From Alphaproteobacteria bacterium (GTDB taxonomy: Bacteria; Pseudomonadota; Alphaproteobacteria; UBA2966): a stretch of 64,000 nucleotides of DNA. Shown one piece after another: positions 1 to 8,457 of the stretch. The notes below the pieces were generated by a model that worked only from the letters and a program-made list of their open reading frames with translations, did no database searches and was not told the origin of the DNA. A program made the translations under genes and the position numbers. The first letter of the stretch is position 1, and the number at the start of each line of letters is the position of its first letter. The stretch covers positions 1 through 64,000 of the forward strand of contig JABILA010000141.1 in the NCBI GenBank assembly GCA_018654745.1, in the 5' to 3' direction.

Positions 1-1
1 C

Positions 2-1666
2 CACACGAAACCAGTTCATCAGGGCTATATCGAGCCACAAGCCTGTGTGGCCAGCTACAGTGAAGATGGTTCAGGCGAACTTTGGGTCACCACCCAGGGG
101 CCGTTCATGTATCGCTCCTTTACCGCACGGTTGTGTGGCATGGATGTCTCCAGGCTGAAAGTCACGCCAAGTGAAATGGGCGGCGGTTTTGGTGGCAAGA
201 ACAATGTCTATGGCGAACCTGTTGCCATGGCCCTGTCGCGCAAAAGCAATCGTCCTGTGAAGATGGTCATGAGCCGCGGTGAAGTGTTCCGGGCGACCGG
301 GCCGACATCAGGTGGTCATATGACCGTGAAGCTGGGTGCGACCAAAGACGGCCGTATTACAGCTGCCAAAGCCGATCTGGCTTTTCAGGCTGGCGCATTT
401 CCGGGCGCACCTATTGGTCCGGCAACCATGACGGCCTTTGCCTGTTATGATCTGGAAAATGTTTTGGCCACCGGTTATGACGTCATTTCCAATCGACCAA
501 AGGTGGCTGCCTATCGCGCTCCCGGTGCGCAAGTCATCGCCTTCGCGGTTGAAAGTGCCATGGACGAACTGGCCAAGAAGCTGGAAATCGAACCCATTGA
601 TCTGCGCATGCAAAATGCGGCGAAGGAAGGCACCCGTGCCGCTTATGGCCCGGTTTTTGGCCCCATCGGCATGGAAGAAACGCTGCAAGCCATCAAGGAC
701 CACCCCAACTATAATGTGCCCCTGGGTCCAAACCAGGGACGTGGTGTGGCATCTGGTTTCTGGTTCAATATTGGCGGCGAAACCAGTGTTACCATGAACC
801 TGAACGAAGACGGCACTGTGGCTTTGCTGGTTGGTAATCCGGATATTGGTGGCTCGCGTGCTTCCATGTCCATGATGGCTGCTGAGGAGCTGGGTATCGA
901 GGCTGAAGATGTACGGGTCTCGATCGCCGACACTGGATCTCTTGGGTTCAACTTTTTGTCAGCGGGCAGCCGCACAACTTTTGCTGTCGGCAAGGCAACG
1001 ATCAATGCCGCTCGCGAAGTCATCACGGAAATGAAAGCCAGGGCGGCCAAGGTCTGGGACATTCCAGAGGACGCTGTGGTTTGGGAAGACGGTCATGCCC
1101 GTCCTGCCAGTACCAATGCCGGTGATTTTGAACCCTTGTCCATTGTCGAGATCGCCAAAAAGGCCTCTGCAACCGGCGGCCCCATCTCGGGTCATATCCA
1201 GACCAACGTCACCGGGGCAGGGCCCAGTCTTGCCACGGAAGCAGTTGATGTGGAAGTCGATCCGGAAACCGGCCAGGTCAAGATCTTGCGCGTAACTGTC
1301 GCTCAGGATGCTGGCAAAGCGATCCATCCATCATATGTGGAAGGCCAGTTCCAGGGCGCCGCGGCCCAGGGCATTGGCTGGGCTTTGAATGAAGAATATA
1401 TCTACGACGACAAAGGTCGTTTGGAAAATCCTAACTTCCTGGATTACCGCATTCCGGTTGCTTCTGATTTGCCGATGATTGATACGGTTATCGTAGAAGT
1501 TCCAAACCCCAACCACCCTTACGGTGTGCGTGGCATTGGGGAGACTTCAATTGTGCCGGTTATGGCAGCGGTCAACAATGCCATTGAAAATGCCATTGGT
1601 ATTCGCATGAGCGATCTGCCCATGTCACCTCCAAAGGTGTTGAAGGCGATTGATGAGGCAGGTTGA
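2..1666 (+). CDS. Molybdenum hydroxylase (xanthine dehydrogenase/aldehyde oxidase family) large subunit, 5' partial
   Basis: The frame is open from base 2 with no start in the window, so this is the C-terminal ~554 residues of a family usually 750-800 residues long. It holds the molybdopterin-cytosine-dinucleotide-binding part of the catalytic subunit. GGGFGGKN near residue 60 is the classical cofactor loop, AYRAPGA is the substrate-pocket motif, and GIGE near residue 514 carries the glutamate expected to act as catalytic base. The family hydroxylates heterocycles, purines, aldehydes or CO with water as oxygen donor. FAD and 2Fe-2S subunits would be expected upstream, outside the window. AYRAPGA argues against a form I CO dehydrogenase, which has a Cys-containing loop there. 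The substrate cannot be read from sequence. A hairpin terminator follows. Confidence 0.9.
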   Translation, partial: HTKPVHQGYIEPQACVASYSEDGSGELWVTTQGPFMYRSFTARLCGMDVSRLKVTPSEMGGGFGGKNNVYGEPVAMALSRKSNRPVKMVMSRGEVFRATGPTSGGHMTVKLGATKDGRITAAKADLAFQAGAFPGAPIGPATMTAFACYDLENVLATGYDVISNRPKVAAYRAPGAQVIAFAVESAMDELAKKLEIEPIDLRMQNAAKEGTRAAYGPVFGPIGMEETLQAIKDHPNYNVPLGPNQGRGVASGFWFNIGGETSVTMNLNEDGTVALLVGNPDIGGSRASMSMMAAEELGIEAEDVRVSIADTGSLGFNFLSAGSRTTFAVGKATINAAREVITEMKARAAKVWDIPEDAVVWEDGHARPASTNAGDFEPLSIVEIAKKASATGGPISGHIQTNVTGAGPSLATEAVDVEVDPETGQVKILRVTVAQDAGKAIHPSYVEGQFQGAAAQGIGWALNEEYIYDDKGRLENPNFLDYRIPVASDLPMIDTVIVEVPNPNHPYGVRGIGETSIVPVMAAVNNAIENAIGIRMSDLPMSPPKVLKAIDEAG

Positions 1667-1688
1667 CGGTCTGACTGAAATTCTGGAA

Positions 1689-1718
1689 AGAGGCATCCTG
1701 CGGGGTGCCTCTTTTTTT
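1689..1718 (+). terminator. Rho-independent terminator after the molybdenum hydroxylase gene
   Basis: A perfect 7-bp stem, AGAGGCA pairing with TGCCTCT around a 10-nt loop, is followed directly by a run of T (1712-1718). It lies 22 nt after the stop at 1666, so the upstream operon probably ends here. Confidence 0.8.
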
Positions 1719-1821
1719 GACCGAAGCATATCAAAAGTTGTAGCCACAAAATAATTGTGGATGAATTGCACTGATGCCGGATCACCCACATACTGCGTGT
1801 TGGTTTTATGAAAGGTTTGAC

Positions 1822-2364
1822 ATGAACATCCGGAAAATACATCACGTTGCCTACCGCTGTAAAAACGCCAAAGAGACGGCGCTGTGGTATCAGAAATATC
1901 TGGATATGGATCTGGTCCTGTCCATTGCCGAAAATGAAGTGCCCTCAACCAAGGCACCTGACCCCTACATGCATATTTTCCTGAATGCTGGCAGTGGTAA
2001 TATCCTGGCCTTTTTCGAAATCCCCAGCCTGGATGAAATGGGCCGCGATCCCAACACACCTGACTGGGTGCAGCATCTGGCGTTCGAAGTCGACACAATG
2101 GATGATTTGCTGGGTGCGAAGGCCCGGTTGGAAGCTGACGGAATAGATGTCGTCGGGGTGACGGATCATGCCATTTTTCAGTCGATCTATTTCTATGACC
2201 CCAATGGACACCGTCTTGAACTTGCCGTGAATACCGATACGCCGCTAATGATGCAGAAGCTGGACGAAGTAAAATGGGACATGATTGAGGAGTGGGACAA
2301 AACAAAGAAGGCGCCGGAGCATGCCCGGTGGATGCATGATGGAAGCTATGCTGATTTGAAGTAA
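1822..2364 (+). CDS. VOC (glyoxalase/bleomycin-resistance fold) family protein
   Basis: A 180-residue protein with two beta-alpha-beta-beta-beta modules of the vicinal-oxygen-chelate fold. The first starts at IHHVAYR; the second at VQHLAFEV (about residues 83-90) runs to YDPNGHRLELAV (126-136). His8, His85 and Glu133 are the positions that normally bind a divalent metal. Members include glyoxalases, extradiol dioxygenases and epimerases, so substrate is open; one module pair of this size suggests a lyase or dioxygenase-like enzyme. The ATG at 1822 has AAAGG about 8 nt upstream; an in-frame start at 1774 would add 16 residues that do not look like this family. It stands alone between two hairpins. 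Confidence 0.8.
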   Translation: MNIRKIHHVAYRCKNAKETALWYQKYLDMDLVLSIAENEVPSTKAPDPYMHIFLNAGSGNILAFFEIPSLDEMGRDPNTPDWVQHLAFEVDTMDDLLGAKARLEADGIDVVGVTDHAIFQSIYFYDPNGHRLELAVNTDTPLMMQKLDEVKWDMIEEWDKTKKAPEHARWMHDGSYADLK

Positions 2365-2382
2365 AGATTCTGGTGATAAAAA

Positions 2383-2412
2383 AAGGGGAATTGGCGACGG
2401 TTGATTCCCCTT
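2383..2412. terminator. Hairpin downstream of the VOC gene, possible terminator
   Basis: AAGGGGAA (2383-2390) pairs perfectly with TTCCCCTT (2405-2412). The right flank on the plus strand is only moderately T-rich. The left flank has seven As (2378-2384), which would be a U-tract for minus-strand transcripts. Confidence 0.5.
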
Positions 2413-2561
2413 AATAGTTTCGAATCACAGTAGAAACCTGATTTCTCCCAAGTAAACATGATTAATACTCATGGTTGAGCAAGTTCAGGAGAAAAAATTG
2501 GGTAATTTTACCCATTTAGTTGATATTCAGCCAATCTGATTATAGAAAAAGTAACAATAAG

Positions 2562-2597
2562 TTGTCATTATTTTTTGATCGGAAGTGATATATTCCG
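2562..2597 (+). promoter_or_regulatory. Putative promoter and inverted repeat upstream of the Sel1-repeat gene
   Basis: TTGTCA (2562-2567) and TGATAT (2586-2591) are spaced 18 nt apart in an AT-rich stretch. The -10 box sits inside the inverted repeat CGGAA...TTCCG (2580-2597), which could be an operator. Read by eye only. Confidence 0.35.
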
Positions 2598-2642
2598 ACT
2601 GTTGAATTGATTTTGTGCGTTTTTTATTCCCGGGAGAAAAAA

Positions 2643-3650
2643 TTGTTAAAGGCTGGCTATGTCATTTGTTTGAGTTTTTTTGCTGTTGCGATGTTCGCCC
2701 CTTCTACGGTGATTGCTGATTACAAATCTGCAATGGAGCTATACAAAAAAGCTGAATACGACACGGCAATCAAGGAGTTCAGAAAAGGCGCAGACCTCGG
2801 GGAACCGGATTCACAGTTTATCGTCGGCTTGATGTATGCCCTGGGGCAAGGTGTTCCACAAAACCCGAAGGAAGCATTCAAGTGGTACCAGCGGTCGGCC
2901 ATACAAAGTTATTCAAAGGCTCAACTCAATCTCGGCAATGCCTATCGTGATGGCCGTGGTACCAAGAAAAGTTACGTGGAAGCGGTCAAGTGGTTTCGAA
3001 AGGCTGCCGAGCAGGGAAATAACAGAGCCCAGTTAAATCTGGCATTCAGATACAAAAATGGCCAGGGCGTTGAAAAAGACCTGAAACAATCATTCGGCTG
3101 GCTGAAAAAATCTGCAGATACTGGCTATCGCAACGCAGAATATAATATGGGCAAATATTATGCTCTCGGCCTGGGGGTCAAGAAGGACCACAAGAAGGCG
3201 CTCGAATGGTATATGAAAGCAGCCAACAAGGGCTTTTCCAAAGCCCAATACAATGTGGCCAAAGCTTACAAATATGGTGCAGGCGTTGAGAAAAGCCTGA
3301 GAACTGCAGCACAGTGGTATCAGAAGGCGGGTAAAAAGGGTCACAAAAACGCCCAGTACAATTTTGCCCGTTATCTCAGTGATACAGGCGAAATCAGGGA
3401 CTATACCAAAGCCAGGATCTGGTACCTGAAAGCCGCGGAAAAAGGACACAAGCTCTCGCAAACCAAGCTTGGTGATTTGTATGTGAAAGGCCTTGGCGTC
3501 GATGCTGATCCGGCCAAAGCTCTGTTCTGGTACACACTTGCGGGAAAAAAAGCCGCCAAAAAGAGAAACGCCCTGCGGGGGAAAATGACGGCAAAACAGC
3601 AGCGCGATGCTGTTGAACAATTGAAAGAGTGGCGCGCCAAACAAAAATAA
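2643..3650 (+). CDS. Secreted Sel1-like (TPR) repeat protein
   Basis: A 335-residue protein with an N-terminal signal peptide (LKAGYVICLSFFAVAMFAP, cleavage probably before DYKS) and then about seven Sel1 repeats of ~36 residues. Each shows the A-x-x-x-L-G-x-x-Y-x-x-G-x-G-V pattern followed by A-x-x-W-Y-x-K-A-A. Such proteins form right-handed superhelices that scaffold protein contacts, here in the periplasm. The chosen start is TTG at 2643, because GGGAG lies 6 nt upstream and it places the signal peptide at the N-terminus; an in-frame TTG at 2607 is the alternative. The partner is unknown. It is a single gene with AT-rich flanks and ends before a weak hairpin. Confidence 0.85.
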   Translation: MLKAGYVICLSFFAVAMFAPSTVIADYKSAMELYKKAEYDTAIKEFRKGADLGEPDSQFIVGLMYALGQGVPQNPKEAFKWYQRSAIQSYSKAQLNLGNAYRDGRGTKKSYVEAVKWFRKAAEQGNNRAQLNLAFRYKNGQGVEKDLKQSFGWLKKSADTGYRNAEYNMGKYYALGLGVKKDHKKALEWYMKAANKGFSKAQYNVAKAYKYGAGVEKSLRTAAQWYQKAGKKGHKNAQYNFARYLSDTGEIRDYTKARIWYLKAAEKGHKLSQTKLGDLYVKGLGVDADPAKALFWYTLAGKKAAKKRNALRGKMTAKQQRDAVEQLKEWRAKQK

Positions 3651-3733
3651 GCGTCGCTGACATCTGCTCCCAATCTATTCTACTTAATTTATTTGATCTT
3701 CAGAGATTGTCCCGGTACCCCCGGTCATGACAT

Positions 3734-3770
3734 AAAATGTCCTGTCCCCGGGGTTCGGGGCATTTTCTTG
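3734..3770 (+). terminator. Weak hairpin after the Sel1-repeat gene
   Basis: CCCCG (3746-3750) pairs with CGGGG (3756-3760) around GGGTT. An outer AAAATG (3734-3739) pairs with CATTTT (3761-3766) across an internal bulge. A short T-rich tail follows, so this is a plausible but imperfect terminator. Confidence 0.4.
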
Positions 3771-3804
3771 TGTGATGCAAATTCAGAGGCAGGAGTACCA
3801 ATCG

Positions 3805-4539
3805 ATGGAGCGAAGACTGGAACTGGAAGGGATCACGAACTTTCGTGACCTGGGTGGCTACAAGACTTCTTCCGGTCAAAGAGTTAAATGGCGGACAATA
3901 TTCCGCTCGGACACGCTTTCTTCCCTGAGCGACAAGGATATGGAAACGGTACGTGATCTGGGCGTCAAAGCGACCTTTGATCTACGCTACGGTGAAGAAC
4001 GTACGCTTGAACCCTCCCGATTTCTGGGCAACGCACAAGTAGAAGTACTGGAAGTCGGCCTGGATGAGAGGCCCGATGCCCGGGCGCTGGATTCCTTTGA
4101 CGCCTCCACAGATAAAGCCGCCACGGCCCGTGCCTGGATGACGGAAGGATATCGGAATTATCCGTTTCTGTATGCGGATGCCTATCGCACAATGGTTGAA
4201 CGCCTGATCGCCGGGCAAAAAATTGTCGTCCATTGCACTGCTGGCAAGGATCGGGCAGGAACGGCTGCCGCCATGATGTTGACGATACTCGGTGTACCAA
4301 GAGAGACCGTGTTTGAAGACTATATGCTGACCAATCAATATTGGGACCGGGCGGGACGTGTGCGCCCTGAAATGGATGCACAGACAATTGCAAATGTGTT
4401 TTCCGCACATGAGGAATATCTCAGCGCGGCTTTCGCGGCGATTGAGCAGCAATGCAGTACCGTAGAAGATTATCTGAAAAATGTGGTAAAACTCGACGAC
4501 AAGACGCTTGATGCTTTCCACACAGCTTGCCTGACCTAG
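3805..4539 (+). CDS. Tyrosine/dual-specificity protein phosphatase family protein
   Basis: A 244-residue protein with the C-x5-R signature HCTAGKDRAG: nucleophile Cys144 and phosphate-binding Arg150. NFRDLGGY (residues 12-19) and IFRSDTLSSL (32-41) are hallmarks of the bacterial Y-phosphatase family (Pfam Y_phosphatase3), whose members dephosphorylate phosphotyrosine or phosphoinositides. No signal peptide is seen, so it is probably cytosolic. The ATG at 3805 is chosen because AGGAG lies 9 nt upstream; GTG at 3772 would add an unrelated 11-residue lead. The mnmH start follows 33 nt after the stop, so they may share a transcript. The family has both protein and lipid phosphatases, and the substrate is not decidable. 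Confidence 0.85.
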   Translation: MERRLELEGITNFRDLGGYKTSSGQRVKWRTIFRSDTLSSLSDKDMETVRDLGVKATFDLRYGEERTLEPSRFLGNAQVEVLEVGLDERPDARALDSFDASTDKAATARAWMTEGYRNYPFLYADAYRTMVERLIAGQKIVVHCTAGKDRAGTAAAMMLTILGVPRETVFEDYMLTNQYWDRAGRVRPEMDAQTIANVFSAHEEYLSAAFAAIEQQCSTVEDYLKNVVKLDDKTLDAFHTACLT

Positions 4540-4571
4540 GCCAGAGCGCGTTTATTTTACCGGGAAAACCA

Positions 4572-5672
4572 ATGTCTGGACAAATCGTACCGGCAGAACA
4601 ATTCAGGGACCTGCTTCTGACGGACACGCCATTTCTGGACGTGCGGGCGGAAGGTGAGTTTGCCAAAGGACGGTTTTCGACGTCCGTCAATTTTCCGATC
4701 CTGAACGACACCGAACGTGCCGAAGTGGGAACCTGTTACAAGGAACAGGGCAACAAGGCGGCCGTTGAACTGGGGCACAACCTGATATCGGGTGATATCA
4801 AGGATCAGCGGGTACAGGCCTGGTGTGAATTTGCCAACACCCATCCCGGCACCCATGTTTATTGCTGGCGTGGCGGCATGCGTTCAAACATCGCCCGTCA
4901 GTGGATGCAGGACAGTGGCGTCGACGTGCCGTTGATCGAAGGTGGCTTCAAGGCCCTCAGGCGTCTGATGATCGATACCATTGATGTTGCAGCCGCCGAA
5001 GTTTCCCTTATCCGCATTGGCGGTAAAACCGGGACCGCCAAAACGGTGCTCGTGAATGCCGTAGACCAGGGCGTTGATCTGGAAGGGCACGCCAATCATC
5101 GTGGCTCGAGCTTTGGTCGTCGCGTGTCCGGGGTGCCGACACAAATTGATTTTGAACATGCTCTGGGCGTTGACCTGTTGCGCAAGCGCCAGGCCTGGCC
5201 TGATCAAACGCTAGTAGTTGAAGACGAAAGCAGGCGCATTGGTGCCTGCGCTGTACCGCAGGATTTCTTCGACAAAATGGCTGCTGCAAATCTGGCTGTT
5301 GTCGAAATGCCGCTTGATTTCCGGGTACAAAGAATTCTGCAGGAATATGTCGTCGATATGACGGCTGAATTCCAGGATGCCCACACCGAAGATGGCTGGG
5401 ACCTGTTTGTCGACTATCTGACACAAAGTCTTTTCCGGGTGCAGAAACGCCTTGGGCACGAGAATTACAGCCATATTGCAGGTTTGATGGATGCGGCACT
5501 GGAAAAACAGTTATCGCAGGGTGACGTCAGCGACCACGAAGCCTGGATCACCGAACTGCTGGCCAGATATTACGATCCCATGTGCGATTTCCAGCTTGGT
5601 AAGCAAGAGGACAAAATCGCCTTTCGGGGATCCTACGACGATGTCCTTGATTGGGTGCGCGACAAGGTCTGA
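4572..5672 (+). CDS. mnmH: tRNA 2-selenouridine synthase (SelU/MnmH)
   Basis: A 366-residue protein with an N-terminal rhodanese domain (FLDVRAEGEF near 21-30; active-site HVYCWRGGMRS with Cys98) and a C-terminal nucleoside-triphosphate-binding domain. This architecture converts 2-thiouridine at the wobble position of tRNA(Lys/Glu/Gln) to 2-selenouridine via a geranylated intermediate, using selenophosphate. The P-loop reads GGKTGTAKT (150-158), where Ala replaces the Gly that normally precedes Lys-Thr. No selD is in the window, so selenophosphate supply must be encoded elsewhere for this role. ATG at 4572 gives the expected N-terminus; upstream in-frame codons overlap the phosphatase gene. 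Confidence 0.92.
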   Translation: MSGQIVPAEQFRDLLLTDTPFLDVRAEGEFAKGRFSTSVNFPILNDTERAEVGTCYKEQGNKAAVELGHNLISGDIKDQRVQAWCEFANTHPGTHVYCWRGGMRSNIARQWMQDSGVDVPLIEGGFKALRRLMIDTIDVAAAEVSLIRIGGKTGTAKTVLVNAVDQGVDLEGHANHRGSSFGRRVSGVPTQIDFEHALGVDLLRKRQAWPDQTLVVEDESRRIGACAVPQDFFDKMAAANLAVVEMPLDFRVQRILQEYVVDMTAEFQDAHTEDGWDLFVDYLTQSLFRVQKRLGHENYSHIAGLMDAALEKQLSQGDVSDHEAWITELLARYYDPMCDFQLGKQEDKIAFRGSYDDVLDWVRDKV

Positions 5673-5746
5673 CCCGGCCCGGCTGTGTGATCAGGCCCAG
5701 GATCAGCGACCAGTGGTGATTTTCAGGTTGAAATTTTGGGGCTGTG

Positions 5747-5787
5747 TTGTCGCGACAATTGCTGATATCATCTTGCCACGTTTAAAC
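5747..5787 (+). promoter_or_regulatory. Possible promoter with 12-bp palindrome upstream of the Ppx/GppA gene
   Basis: The perfect palindrome TTGTCGCGACAA (5747-5758) abuts a candidate -35 TTGCTG (5759-5764), followed 17 nt later by TTAAAC (5782-5787). This arrangement could be an operator plus promoter for the gene at 5859. It is a visual match only. Confidence 0.3.
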
Positions 5788-5858
5788 AAGGGCTGCAGCG
5801 CCAGGCTTACCGGACAAGACACAGGTCCGAACAGGCTGCGGTGGCCAGGAGATTAATA

Positions 5859-6920
5859 GTGCCAGACAGAACGCCTGCATCGCAGGGGGCTGGTCGGCGC
5901 GTTGGGAAAGGTGGCAAGTCAACACAAGGTGGGGACTGCGCACCTGCGCGAACCTACGCGGCGATTGACCTTGGAACCAACAACTGCCGTTTGCTTATCG
6001 CTGAACCCCGCGACACGGGATTTCATGTCGTGGACGCGTTTTCGCGTATTGTGCGCCTGGGTGAAGGCGTCGACAGCAGTGGCGTCCTGAGTGACGCCGC
6101 CATCGATCGCACCGTTTCAGCCTTGCGCGTTTGTGCAGGCAAGATGCGTTCCTCTCGCGTTGCCCGCACCCGGACAGTAGCCACCGAAGCCTGTCGCCGC
6201 GCCGCCAACGGCCAGGGATTTCTGGATCGTGTGGCACGGGAAACAGGCATAGATCTCGAGATTATTGATCCTGGCGAAGAAGCAGGACTTGCCCTGGCAG
6301 GTTGCACACCGTTGATCGATCCGGAATGTCGTCACGCATTGGTCTTTGATATCGGTGGCGGCAGTACTGAACTGATCTGGGTTGAAGTTGTACCCGGGGA
6401 TGATCCGCGGGTGATCGGCTGGACATCCCTGTCTTGCGGTGTTGTGACACTGACGGAGCGCCACGGGGGCGACGAAATCTCGTCAGCTACGTACGAAGAC
6501 ATGGTGCAATTCGTGACCGGCCTTTTGCACGAATTCGAGGCCAAACACAAAATTCGTGACGCGATCCAGACCGACAAGGCGCATTTGCTGGGGACGTCGG
6601 GCACAGTGACAACGCTGGCTGCCGTACATCTGGGATTGCCGCGCTATGATCGCTCGAAAGTCGATGGCACCTGGATTGATGTGGCATCACTGGCGGAAGT
6701 TGCAGGACGTCTGAAAGGCATGAGCTTTGAACAACGGGCGCAAAATCCGTGTATTCGTCGCGCCCGTGCGGATCTCGTGGTGGCCGGTTGTGCTATCATG
6801 GACGCGATCACTGGTATGTGGGATATGCAGCGCTTGCGTGTTGCCGATCGTGGTTTACGCGAAGGTATGCTGACACAGATGATGAGCGCCGACAGGCGCG
6901 AGAAAGCAGGAACACAGTAA
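5859..6920 (+). CDS. Ppx/GppA family phosphatase (exopolyphosphatase or pppGpp phosphohydrolase)
   Basis: A 353-residue ASKHA-fold enzyme. AAIDLGTNNCRLLIAE (34-49) is the phosphate-1 loop and VFDIGGGSTEL (162-172) is phosphate-2. It hydrolyses terminal phosphate from inorganic polyphosphate and/or pppGpp. At 353 residues it lacks the C-terminal HD-like domain of the ~500-residue E. coli enzymes, as is common outside gammaproteobacteria, so polyP and pppGpp activity cannot be separated. The first ~30 residues are a Gly/Arg/Lys-rich lead. GTG at 5859 is preferred (AGGAG at 5847-5851); GTG at 5841 is the alternative. Its stop TAA shares one base with the rlmE start (TAATG), so the two are translationally coupled. 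Confidence 0.88.
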   Translation: MPDRTPASQGAGRRVGKGGKSTQGGDCAPARTYAAIDLGTNNCRLLIAEPRDTGFHVVDAFSRIVRLGEGVDSSGVLSDAAIDRTVSALRVCAGKMRSSRVARTRTVATEACRRAANGQGFLDRVARETGIDLEIIDPGEEAGLALAGCTPLIDPECRHALVFDIGGGSTELIWVEVVPGDDPRVIGWTSLSCGVVTLTERHGGDEISSATYEDMVQFVTGLLHEFEAKHKIRDAIQTDKAHLLGTSGTVTTLAAVHLGLPRYDRSKVDGTWIDVASLAEVAGRLKGMSFEQRAQNPCIRRARADLVVAGCAIMDAITGMWDMQRLRVADRGLREGMLTQMMSADRREKAGTQ

Positions 6921-7696
6921 TGGCTGGCAGAGGCAGATCAGGCGGCGGCGGTCGTGGTGGCCGCAAGGGGATCGGCGGTAAAACCACGCCTTCCGTTCGT
7001 CAGATGCATACCAAGGTAAAAACAGCCCGGGGCCGGTCCAATTCGTCCACCCGCTGGTTGCAACGACAACTGAACGATCCATATGTGGCTCAGGCTCGGG
7101 CGGACGGATATCGCGGTCGTGCCGCCTATAAGCTGCTCGAACTGGATGATCGCTTTCATTTTCTGAAACCCGGCAAACGCCTTGTTGATCTGGGGGCAGC
7201 CCCTGGCGCCTGGTGTCAGGTCGCGTCTGCCAGGATGGGGACGGCAGAAGGTGGCCCTGGTCTGGTTATCGGTGTTGATATCCTTGAGATGGAAAACATG
7301 AACGGCGTCGAACTCATGCAGTTGGACATGCGGGAACCTGATGCGCCCGACATCATCCGGGCCGCAGCGAATGGCCCCGTCGATGTTGTGGTCTCAGACC
7401 TGGCGCCGTCAACCACAGGGCACGGCCCGACGGACCATATCCGGATTGTCGCCCTGGTTGAAATCGGCCTGGAATTCGCCTTGTCGGTGCTGGTGCCAGG
7501 CGGCAACTTTGTTGCCAAGGTATTCAAGGGCGGGGCGGAAGGTGACCTCCTTGACCTGTTGAAGGAAAATTTTACGACTGTGAAACATGCCAAGCCTGCG
7601 TCCAGTCGACCAGAATCAGCTGAAACCTATGTTGTCGCCCTTGGTTTCAAGGGCCGGAAAAAGATTGAACAAGAAAACAAAGCGGAGACCCCCTGA
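6920..7696 (+). CDS. rlmE: 23S rRNA (uridine-2'-O-)methyltransferase RlmE (FtsJ/RrmJ)
   Basis: A 258-residue enzyme that uses S-adenosylmethionine to methylate the 2'-OH of U2552 in the 23S A-loop, a late step of 50S maturation. The catalytic K-D-K-E set is visible: Lys71 (AAYKLLE), Asp160 (VVSDLAPS), Lys200 (FVAKVFKGG) and Glu235 (SAETYVVALG). The SAM loop is DLGAAPGAW (90-98). The first ~40 residues, absent from the ~209-residue E. coli protein, form a basic Gly/Arg tract (MAGRGRSGGGGRGGRKG) that probably adds RNA affinity. The start overlaps the preceding stop by one base, and the next gene starts 1 nt after this stop. Confidence 0.95.
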   Translation: MAGRGRSGGGGRGGRKGIGGKTTPSVRQMHTKVKTARGRSNSSTRWLQRQLNDPYVAQARADGYRGRAAYKLLELDDRFHFLKPGKRLVDLGAAPGAWCQVASARMGTAEGGPGLVIGVDILEMENMNGVELMQLDMREPDAPDIIRAAANGPVDVVVSDLAPSTTGHGPTDHIRIVALVEIGLEFALSVLVPGGNFVAKVFKGGAEGDLLDLLKENFTTVKHAKPASSRPESAETYVVALGFKGRKKIEQENKAETP

Positions 7697-7697
7697 G

Positions 7698-8384
7698 ATG
7701 AGCACAACAGAATACAGCGCAGATGTAGCACAATTCCTCGAGCCGACTGCCTCCATTGAAAGTGACAATGTGGACGTCATTGCCTGGGCGAAAGACCGGG
7801 CAGGGGATGCGGTAGGTGAGATCGAAATCGCCAAGCGACTTTATTACGCCGTGCGCGATGAATTTACCTATGATCCCTATGATTTCACTTTGGATCATGC
7901 GGGTTTGAGTGCCTCTGGCTGTCTCGCCCGTGGCAAGGGATTTTGTGTGCCCAAGGCCGCGTTGCTGGCAGCCTGTTGCCGGGCAGTGGGTATACCCGCC
8001 CGTGTCGGTTATGCCGATGTGCGCAATCATCTCACATCCAAACGCCTGACCGAGGCCATGGGCACGGACCTGTTCGTCTATCACGGATATTCAGAACTGT
8101 ATCTTGATGGCAAGTGGGTCAAAGCGACCCCGGTCTTCAACAAAACCCTGTGTGAAAAAGCGCGCGTGTTGCCCATGGACTTTGACGGATATAACGACAG
8201 CGTCTTCCATCCGATGAATGCGGATGGCGAAAAACACATGGAATATGTCCATGATCATGGCCCTTATGCCGATGTTCCCATCGACGAAATTGCCACGTCA
8301 TTTCGCGAATTGTATCCGAAGCTGACCGGCGGCAAAGTGTCTGGTGGTGATTTTGAAGTGGATGCGGCAGCCAATAACGACTGA
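7698..8384 (+). CDS. Transglutaminase-like domain protein
   Basis: A 228-residue protein with a transglutaminase-like core of the papain fold: Cys83 in GFCVPKAALLAACCRAVGIP and His129 in FVYHGYSELYLDGKW. The third triad position, normally Asp in a WVxxD context, reads Thr144 (WVKATPVFN). This Thr-Pro variant may be characteristic of a subgroup, so activity is likely but unproven. Related proteins act as cysteine proteases or amidases. There is no signal peptide. Its ATG lies 1 nt after the rlmE stop, so it is the last gene of a ppx/gppA-rlmE-transglutaminase unit. The substrate is not apparent. Confidence 0.8.
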   Translation: MSTTEYSADVAQFLEPTASIESDNVDVIAWAKDRAGDAVGEIEIAKRLYYAVRDEFTYDPYDFTLDHAGLSASGCLARGKGFCVPKAALLAACCRAVGIPARVGYADVRNHLTSKRLTEAMGTDLFVYHGYSELYLDGKWVKATPVFNKTLCEKARVLPMDFDGYNDSVFHPMNADGEKHMEYVHDHGPYADVPIDEIATSFRELYPKLTGGKVSGGDFEVDAAANND

Positions 8385-8457
8385 AAAATTCGGATTCAGG
8401 CTGATTTACCCTAAATCTGGTGTCATTTCGGGGTACCAATACAAAATCAACCGTGCC

